A DNA stretch of 9,720 nt from an uncultured Ruminococcus sp. (GTDB lineage Bacteria; Bacillota; Clostridia; Oscillospirales; Ruminococcaceae): contig CACZQG010000014.1 of assembly GCA_902783235.1 (NCBI GenBank), positions 1 through 9,720 on the forward strand, written 5' to 3'. The notes beneath the pieces were generated by a model. It was not told the origin of the DNA and made no database searches. It saw only the letters and a list, made by a program, of their open reading frames with translations. Position numbers and translations under genes: made by a program. Positions 1 to 4,852 of this stretch are shown here, piece by piece. The first letter of the stretch is position 1, and the number at the start of each line of letters is the position of its first letter.

Positions 1-228
1 ATGCTGGCATATTTCAAGCCTTTCCAACGCAGAAGTTCAGTATTTAGACAAGCAGAAAATTCAAGATTTAGTTGGGGGATCAATATTATACTTTGTTTTT
101 GCGGATTGTGTCAAGTTTAATTATACAGCATCATAGATTGTATTTTGAAAATTATCTGATAGTTACCTTTGCAGTACCTTTTTCGCCATATATTTTTTAT
201 ATTTTTTGATTTTATATTCCTTTATATG
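1..228. other. Gene-free stretch left of copA
   Basis: No convincing gene is visible. A short plus-strand frame opens with ATG at base 1 and stops at 118-120 (39 codons), but it has no visible ribosome-binding site inside the window and runs through the degenerate repeat at 48-90, so I do not call it. The bases from about 91 to 228 are very AT-rich with T-runs and hold no recognisable RNA gene. The stretch could contain the far edge of a decayed repeat element shared with the gap right of copA. Confidence 0.5.
48..90 (+). repeat. Short degenerate repeat, copy 1
   Basis: Bases 48-84 match bases 2832-2869 with two substitutions and small indels. The shared core is ACAArCAGAAAA, TCAAG, ATTTAG and yTGGGGGATCAAT, followed by ATTATA in both copies. 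The second copy carries an extra six bases (GGTAAT) before ATTATA. Both copies have the same orientation and lie either side of copA. This could be the end of a decayed insertion sequence or a dispersed non-coding repeat. I see no transposase in the window that would decide between these. Confidence 0.6.
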
Positions 229-263
229 AAAACAAGGTCTGCCTGGAGTGCAAACCTTGTTTT
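229..263 (-). terminator. copA terminator, possibly bidirectional
   Basis: The arms AAAACAAGGT (229-238) and ACCTTGTTTT (254-263) are perfectly complementary. Inside them TGC (240-242) pairs with GCA (250-252), giving a 13-pair stem with one mismatch (239/253) and a 7-base loop. The A-run on one arm and T-run on the other make it plausible as a terminator in both directions. On the minus strand it lies 38 bases past the copA stop codon. The T-run belongs to the stem and no long T-tract follows, so strength is uncertain. Confidence 0.65.
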
Positions 264-301
264 CTCTTATTCTATTATAGGACTTTTTTTACAGTGCTTT
301 T

Positions 302-2539
302 TTACGCCTTGAACCAATTCAGCCTTAGAGCATTGGTAACAACGCAAAATGAACTCATGCTCATAGCTGCCGCACTGAACATCGGATCAAGTGTCCATCC
401 AAAAATCGGAAGAAATACACCTGCTGCCAGTGGTATACCTATAGAATTATAAATGAGTGCCCAAAACAAATTCTGCTTGATTATCCTCATTACACGACGG
501 CTAAGCATCAAGGCAGTTACCACATCACACAGATCACTTTTCATCAGTACAATATCAGCCGAATCTATAGCTATATCCTGACCGGCGCCTACGGCAATGC
601 CAACATCAGCTGCTGCCAGTGAAGGTGCATCATTTATCCCGTCACCAACCATAGCTATCCTGCCGTCTTTACGCATATCCTCTATGATCCTTGTTTTATC
701 GGCAGGAAGAAGCTCTGAAAAGCATTCGTCTATACCAAGCTCATTTTTCACCGACTCAGCTGTCAGCTTATTATCACCGGTAAGCATTACCGTGTGTATA
801 CCCATATTATGAAGCTGTTCCACAGCAGCACCTGATGCAGGTCTTATTTTATCAGAGCATATAACAAGCCCCACTATCTCTCCATTTGCAGCACAATAAA
901 GCGGTACAGCACCTTTTTCCGCCTGCTCACAGGCAGTATTTTCAAATAATGCTGTTTCTATACCATTTTCCTCCATAAGCCGTTTATTACCTATAAGCAG
1001 CCTTTTACTGTTGACTTCTGCTGTTATTCCCCCATCAGGTTCAGAATAATCTGTAAATGAAAGTTCAACAGCCTGCCTTTCAATACAGTATGCAGTTATC
1101 GCCTTTGCAAGTGGATGAGACGACCTTTTTTCAGCTGTATATATAAATGAAAGAAACTCATCTTCCGTAACATCATTTGCCTTCAGGATCTTTGTTACTG
1201 ATGGCTTACCCTCTGTACAGGTCCCTGTCTTATCCAACAGTACAGCTGTTACCGAATGAGCCGTCTCCAGTGTTTCGGCAGATTTTACAAGAATACCAAG
1301 CTGTGCTCCCCTGCCTGTTCCCACCATTATTGCAGTGGGAGTAGCAAGACCCAGTGCACAAGGACAGGATATCACAAGAACTGATATGGCAGTATTGACA
1401 GCAAAGGACAGATCCTTTCCCAGAATAAGCCATACAGCCGCTGCAATAACTGCAATACTCATAACGATAGGAACGAACACACCGCTGATCCTGTCTGCAA
1501 GACGTGCAACGGGTGCCTTGGATGCGGAAGCTTGTTCTACAAGAGCTATCATCTGCGCCAATGTTGAATCTCCTTCCGATTTATCGCATCGGCATTTAGC
1601 GAATCCGCCAACCGATACAGAGGCACTCATTAGCCTGTCTCCCACCTTTTTTGTAACAGGTATACTTTCACCTGTCAGTGCAGACTGATCTACCGTGCAG
1701 TTCCCCTCTATTACAGTAGCATCACAGGGGACTGACCCACCTGTACGCATAAGAAATATATCACCGGGTCTTATTTCATCTGCCGGAATGCTTACTTCCT
1801 TTCCGTCACGTTCTACAAGAGCTGTTTTTGGAGCAAGACTTATAAGCTTTTTTATAGCATTTGTGGTCTTGCTTTTACTTCTGGATTCAAGATATTTTCC
1901 GACAGTGATAAGTGTTAGTATCATTCCGCAGGATTCAAAATACAGTCCATGCAAAACATGATGAGCGCTTTCATAGCTTTTATTTGCAGTATAACCTATT
2001 ATAAGACCGGTAATATATAAACTGTACAAAAAAGCGGCAGATGCCCCCAAAGCAATGAGGCTGTCCATATTTGGCGAACGCCGCACCAGATTACGAAAAC
2101 CGTTTTTAAAGTAATGAAAATTCAGTATAACAATCGGTACAGTTAGTACAAGCTGAGTCAATGCGTAAAAAGGAAGATGTTCATTCCGGGTGAATATCTC
2201 CGGCAGCGGAAACCCTATCATTCTTCCCATAGATATATAGAATAATGGAAGCAAAAAGCATAAAGAGATCACAAGCCGTTTGAGAACACCTCTATGACGG
2301 TTTTGATCTTTTTTTTCTATCCCCTCCTCTACTGCATATGCTTCGTATCCTTCATCTGCTACTGCAGCAGCTATTATGTCCGTATCAGTTATTTTCGGAT
2401 CAAATTCAACTACCATACTGTTTTGCAAAAGATTGACATTAACGTTCCTGACTCCTTTTACATTTTGCACAGCCTTTTCTACATGAGATTGGCATACTAC
2501 ACACATCATGCCTTTTACATCAAATTTTTTCCTTGCCAA
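302..2539 (-). CDS. copA: Copper-exporting P1B-type ATPase (CopA)
   Basis: Membrane pump that uses ATP to export Cu(I) from the cytoplasm. It is 745 residues long, normal for a CopA with one metal-binding domain. In order: an N-terminal HMA domain (about residues 4-70) with Cys13-x-x-Cys16; membrane segments near 87-108, 123-144, 158-182 and 199-216; the actuator domain with TGES at 289-292; two more segments near 353-374 and 379-402, the latter carrying the Cys-Pro-Cys copper site at 392-394; the phosphorylation motif DKTGT with Asp436; the P1B His-Pro pair at 475-476; GDGINDAP at 632-639; and final segments with Tyr697-Asn698 and the MSMSS motif at 726-730, both typical of Cu(I) pumps. Translation starts at TTG (2537-2539): there is no in-frame ATG just upstream, and AGGAGG lies eight bases before it. 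No copZ chaperone or CopY/CsoR-type regulator gene is adjacent in the window. Specificity for Cu(I) over Ag(I) cannot be told from sequence. Confidence 0.95.
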   Translation of the reverse strand: MARKKFDVKGMMCVVCQSHVEKAVQNVKGVRNVNVNLLQNSMVVEFDPKITDTDIIAAAVADEGYEAYAVEEGIEKKDQNRHRGVLKRLVISLCFLLPLFYISMGRMIGFPLPEIFTRNEHLPFYALTQLVLTVPIVILNFHYFKNGFRNLVRRSPNMDSLIALGASAAFLYSLYITGLIIGYTANKSYESAHHVLHGLYFESCGMILTLITVGKYLESRSKSKTTNAIKKLISLAPKTALVERDGKEVSIPADEIRPGDIFLMRTGGSVPCDATVIEGNCTVDQSALTGESIPVTKKVGDRLMSASVSVGGFAKCRCDKSEGDSTLAQMIALVEQASASKAPVARLADRISGVFVPIVMSIAVIAAAVWLILGKDLSFAVNTAISVLVISCPCALGLATPTAIMVGTGRGAQLGILVKSAETLETAHSVTAVLLDKTGTCTEGKPSVTKILKANDVTEDEFLSFIYTAEKRSSHPLAKAITAYCIERQAVELSFTDYSEPDGGITAEVNSKRLLIGNKRLMEENGIETALFENTACEQAEKGAVPLYCAANGEIVGLVICSDKIRPASGAAVEQLHNMGIHTVMLTGDNKLTAESVKNELGIDECFSELLPADKTRIIEDMRKDGRIAMVGDGINDAPSLAAADVGIAVGAGQDIAIDSADIVLMKSDLCDVVTALMLSRRVMRIIKQNLFWALIYNSIGIPLAAGVFLPIFGWTLDPMFSAAAMSMSSFCVVTNALRLNWFKA

Positions 2540-2547
2540 TACTATCT

Positions 2548-2553
2548 CCTCCT
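2548..2553 (-). promoter_or_regulatory. Ribosome-binding site fixing the copA TTG start
   Basis: On the minus strand this is a perfect AGGAGG, eight bases before the TTG at 2539-2537. It decides the start because the first in-frame ATG lies inside the HMA domain, at the GMMC motif. Confidence 0.85.
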
Positions 2554-2577
2554 AATAAGTTAGCCGTACCAAACCTA

Positions 2578-2606
2578 TTGATATCCCAATTAAGTCCTCA
2601 GGGCAA
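2578..2606 (-). promoter_or_regulatory. Weak candidate copA promoter
   Basis: On the minus strand TTGCCC (2606-2601) and TATCAA (2583-2578) are 17 bases apart. Each matches four of six consensus bases, and the spacing to the copA ribosome-binding site is suitable. No copper-box palindrome of the CopY type (TACAnnTGTA) was seen next to it. A second weak option lies further into the repeat region, with TTGACG (2634-2629) as -35 and TATTGC as -10. Confidence 0.25.
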
Positions 2607-2613
2607 TACTGCA

Positions 2614-2831
2614 CATAGATTGTGCGTCAAATTTACCGTCAGATTTTTCATTAGATTGTACAAAATCTATGCAGGCATACCGGCGTACCCCAATGGCATT
2701 TGCAGATGACGTGCAATGCTTTCAAGCGATCTTTGTGCGGTGTTGCCTTAATAATCAAAAACAGAGCAAGTCGTACTCTGCTCTTATTGATCAAATTGCT
2801 CCTCCAATTAAACATTACCAACCAATACTCC
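2614..2831. repeat. Hairpin-rich repeat-like region upstream of copA
   Basis: Most of the 505-base gap between copA and the next gene is filled with nested inverted repeats. CATAGATT (2614-2621) pairs with AATCTATG (2664-2671). TAGATT (2652-2657) pairs with AATCTA (2664-2669). AGAGCA (2763-2768) pairs with TGCTCT (2779-2784), or GAGCAA (2764-2769) with TTGCTC (2796-2801). TTGATCAA (2787-2794) is a palindrome. Open frames of 60-81 codons cross it on both strands, but none has a good ribosome-binding site or a protein I recognise. It looks like a dispersed non-coding element or insertion-sequence remnant that ends near the copy-2 repeat. Confidence 0.45.
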
Positions 2832-2881
2832 ACAAACAGAAAATCAAGGAATTTAGCTGGGGGATCAATGGTAATATTATA
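2832..2881 (+). repeat. Short degenerate repeat, copy 2
   Basis: Bases 2832-2869 match 48-84 in the same orientation, and ATTATA follows at 2876-2881. It sits at the right-hand end of the hairpin-rich region, as would be expected if it marks the end of an element. The identical TGGGGGATCAAT core makes chance similarity unlikely in such AT-rich DNA. Confidence 0.6.
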
Positions 2882-2935
2882 TCACTTATTCATAAAAAAA
2901 TCAAGGTTGGATGAGTTAAGGCTGCATCCATTTGA

Positions 2936-2964
2936 TTGACATTCTTTCAATGCTGTGATATAAT
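2936..2964 (+). promoter_or_regulatory. Near-perfect sigma-A promoter with extended -10
   Basis: The -35 is TTGACA (2936-2941), the spacer is 17 bases, and the -10 is TATAAT (2959-2964) preceded by TGA (2956-2958), an extended -10. Every consensus base is present. Transcription would begin near 2971, giving a leader of about 74 bases before the zinc-ribbon membrane protein. No other gene fits as its target. Confidence 0.9.
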
Positions 2965-2998
2965 ATAATTATTGCATTATGGCAATAATAGTAAATTC

Positions 2999-3027
2999 AT
3001 AGTATTCTTTTAGAATACTGTATTTTT
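2999..3027 (+). promoter_or_regulatory. Leader hairpin, possible weak attenuator
   Basis: AGTATTC (3001-3007) pairs with GAATACT (3013-3019) around a 5-base loop. The flanks extend this to nine pairs, including one G-T pair, and TATTTTTG follows directly. It lies in the short leader between the strong promoter and the ribosome-binding site. It could be a weak intrinsic terminator acting as an attenuator, or simply a stabilising 5' hairpin. The stem is AT-rich, so strong termination is unlikely. Confidence 0.4.
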
Positions 3028-3044
3028 GATAAAGGGGAATAATT

Positions 3045-4430
3045 ATGAATTGTAAAAACTGCGGCAAGACTGTGTATGCAAAGGAGATTTGCAGCTGCGG
3101 CGAAACAGCTCCAAATAAAAATGGGGGCGGTGTACTTATAAACAGTATTATCTGTACCATTCTCATGGTAGGAACAGTCATTGCATTAATACTATCCATT
3201 TCACTGCGGCACATTGTCAACAATGACTTGCTTGCTGAAACGGTTAAAAGTATTGATCTTAAAGATATAGAGGTCACAGACGACTCAGGTGACAGATTAA
3301 AGCTGGATAAATGGGTATATAACAAGTACATTGATGATGAGCGAATATCTGTTAAAAATGTAGATAACATACTGGAGGATCCTTTCATAAAGGATTTCTT
3401 GATCGATAAGATACATGGCATACAGGATTTCCTTATGGATGAAGGAGATATTGTCACCATAGATTCCAAGGATATCATTGATCTTATTGACAAAAACAGT
3501 TCTCTTCTTTACAATGAAGCAGGTCTGAACTTTTTAGAGCCGGACAAGGACGAACTCAAGGATAACCTATCCGGGCTTGATGACCTTGCTAAGTTTTCTA
3601 AAGAGCATCTTTCGGGATGGTTCTTTTCGGGATATATCAAGTCATACTTTTCCTTCTACTATGTTTGCTTCCTTGTAATACTTGCCATTATACTGCTTAT
3701 TCAGTGGCTGTTGGTATATCGATTCAATGGAAGGCGTATGATGTCTGCTCTAAGATGGTATAGTATTGCTCTTACAGCTCCGTCAGCTGTTATACTAATA
3801 CTCACATCGATCCCGATTATAGTGTTCAATTCTGCATCGGCATTTGAGAATATACCCATAGGCAAGCTTATTTCTCCATTCTGCATTACAGCAGGTGTAC
3901 TTACAGGTATCGGAGTTTTATTGCTTATAGCCTCAATTATAGTAAAGCAGGTAACAACTGAAAAGATCACTGCCGCAAATACCGAAGCTGCATCTGGCAA
4001 TGTTGTCAAAACGGAAAGCGCAGTTGATCAGGTACCGAGCCCTTCCTCATCGGACTTGTCAAATACAAAATTTGCACCTGTCATTGATACAGTACCTGCT
4101 GATAATATAAGCATAACAAATACTTCGGATGATCCAGTCAATGTAAATGTAAACAGCACAAATGAAGATAACAGTGTATGGGCAAGGCCACAAACCTACA
4201 ATAACATCACTCCTGATGATCCGGAAGACAACATATCCGACTCTGTTTCAAATAGGTCAGCTCAACAGTCAGACAATGATATCAAGAAAACTGTTTCCGC
4301 CACTTCAAAATCTGAGAATAAAACCGCAGCCCCTGTAAAAGAGTTTGTTTTCTGTACAAAATGCGGCAACAAAAATCGTGCCGGATCATCATTCTGCAGT
4401 AAATGCGGAAACAAGCTGAGAAACAGATAG
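3045..4430 (+). CDS. Four-TM protein with zinc ribbons at both ends
   Basis: 461 residues; I do not recognise a named family and assign no function. The start is ATG at 3045, with AAAGGGG at 3031-3037 as ribosome-binding site. Visible parts: an N-terminal zinc-ribbon-like knuckle (Cys3, Cys6, Cys16, Cys18); TM1 at about 30-53; an acidic, probably extracellular domain of about 150 residues (54-202); TM2 at 203-225, TM3 at 239-262 and TM4 at 279-301; a low-complexity linker rich in Ser, Asn, Asp and Thr (about 302-430); and a C-terminal zinc ribbon with Cys437-x-x-Cys440 and Cys451-x-x-Cys454. The basic loop between TM2 and TM3 (RFNGRRMMSALR) suggests it is cytoplasmic. That places both zinc ribbons inside and the large loop outside. 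Family knowledge: such C-terminal zinc-ribbon domains are common in uncharacterised Firmicutes membrane proteins. The gene has its own strong promoter and terminator, so it is a single-gene unit. A role in envelope sensing or as a membrane scaffold is only a guess. Confidence 0.85.
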   Translation: MNCKNCGKTVYAKEICSCGETAPNKNGGGVLINSIICTILMVGTVIALILSISLRHIVNNDLLAETVKSIDLKDIEVTDDSGDRLKLDKWVYNKYIDDERISVKNVDNILEDPFIKDFLIDKIHGIQDFLMDEGDIVTIDSKDIIDLIDKNSSLLYNEAGLNFLEPDKDELKDNLSGLDDLAKFSKEHLSGWFFSGYIKSYFSFYYVCFLVILAIILLIQWLLVYRFNGRRMMSALRWYSIALTAPSAVILILTSIPIIVFNSASAFENIPIGKLISPFCITAGVLTGIGVLLLIASIIVKQVTTEKITAANTEAASGNVVKTESAVDQVPSPSSSDLSNTKFAPVIDTVPADNISITNTSDDPVNVNVNSTNEDNSVWARPQTYNNITPDDPEDNISDSVSNRSAQQSDNDIKKTVSATSKSENKTAAPVKEFVFCTKCGNKNRAGSSFCSKCGNKLRNR

Positions 4431-4480
4431 TGTATGCTACCGTGGATCATACCTGTGTTATTATCCAGGCAAGTAAATTA

Positions 4481-4517
4481 GCCCTCACATGAGATTCAAT
4501 CATGTGAGGGCTTTTTT
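4481..4517 (+). terminator. Strong intrinsic terminator between convergent genes
   Basis: GCCCTCACATGA (4481-4492) pairs perfectly with TCATGTGAGGGC (4500-4511) around a 7-base loop, followed by six T's (4512-4517). It ends the zinc-ribbon gene, about 50 bases past its stop. The convergent GIY-YIG gene stops inside the loop (4496-4498), so half of the terminator is coding sequence for that protein. On the minus strand the stem is followed only by TAATTT, so termination that way would be weaker. Confidence 0.92.
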
Positions 4518-4852
4518 AATGCATATTTTTCATTAAGGGGTGTAGGATCCATGTATTCAAAAGCTTCATCCGGAATATCTATACAAAACTCCGAGAAGGT
4601 AAGGCTCTGATCTGCACATAATCTAAGCTTGTCAGTATGCGTAAGCCTATGTTTTAGTTGATATTCCGCCTTTCTTGCATACTCTCCGGAAACATCCTTC
4701 CATATTGCAGCTACACACTCGACAGGATGACTTACCGTGTATTTTGCACCGCCCTTAATAATTCCTAGGTGCTGTCTGAGTCTCTGTTCGGGATCGGCTG
4801 CAATGCCAATATAAAAACAATTGCCCCTGCATATTAAAATATATAGATACAT
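4496..4852 (-). CDS. Small GIY-YIG domain protein (UPF0213/YhbQ-like)
   Basis: 118 residues, consisting mainly of one GIY-YIG nuclease-fold domain. It begins with the YLYIL strand (GIY counterpart), then YIG within CFYIGIA, the catalytic-type Arg in EQRLRQH, GAKYT, and a conserved Glu in KAEYQLK. This order matches the stand-alone UPF0213/YhbQ group. Known members of the fold cut DNA, but the cellular role of most stand-alone members is unclear. About 25 residues after the domain are unassigned. The ATG overlaps the stop of the upstream kinase as TAATG and has no good ribosome-binding site, so it is probably translated by coupling to the kinase. The last residues and stop codon lie in the stem-loop of the convergent gene's terminator. 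Its location after a kinase suggests co-expression but does not prove shared function. Confidence 0.88.
   Translation of the reverse strand: MYLYILICRGNCFYIGIAADPEQRLRQHLGIIKGGAKYTVSHPVECVAAIWKDVSGEYARKAEYQLKHRLTHTDKLRLCADQSLTFSEFCIDIPDEAFEYMDPTPLNEKYALKKPSHD

Noticed and set aside
1..120. 39-codon plus-strand frame starting at base 1
   Set aside because: Too short, with no visible start signal, and it crosses the degenerate repeat.
2540..2610. Possible copper-responsive operator or divergent regulator site for copA
   Set aside because: No TACAnnTGTA box or CsoR-like palindrome was found, and no regulator gene is adjacent.
2651..2833. Open frame of 60 codons on the minus strand in the gap right of copA
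   Set aside because: It lies in the hairpin-rich repeat region, has no clear ribosome-binding site, and overlaps plus-strand frames of equal quality. Its protein matches no family I know.
2669..2939. Overlapping plus-strand frames of 79-81 codons
   Set aside because: Same repeat region; composition is not protein-like, there is no ribosome-binding site, and one frame runs into the strong promoter at 2936.
2969..3493. Long minus-strand frame of 174 codons opposite the zinc-ribbon gene
   Set aside because: A shadow of the well-supported plus-strand gene. Its protein is Ser/Ile/Met-rich with no recognisable domain, and it has no start signal.
4432..4452. GTATG/CATAC inverted repeat just after the zinc-ribbon gene
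   Set aside because: Five pairs with an 11-base loop, no T-tract, and a far stronger terminator lies 30 bases on.
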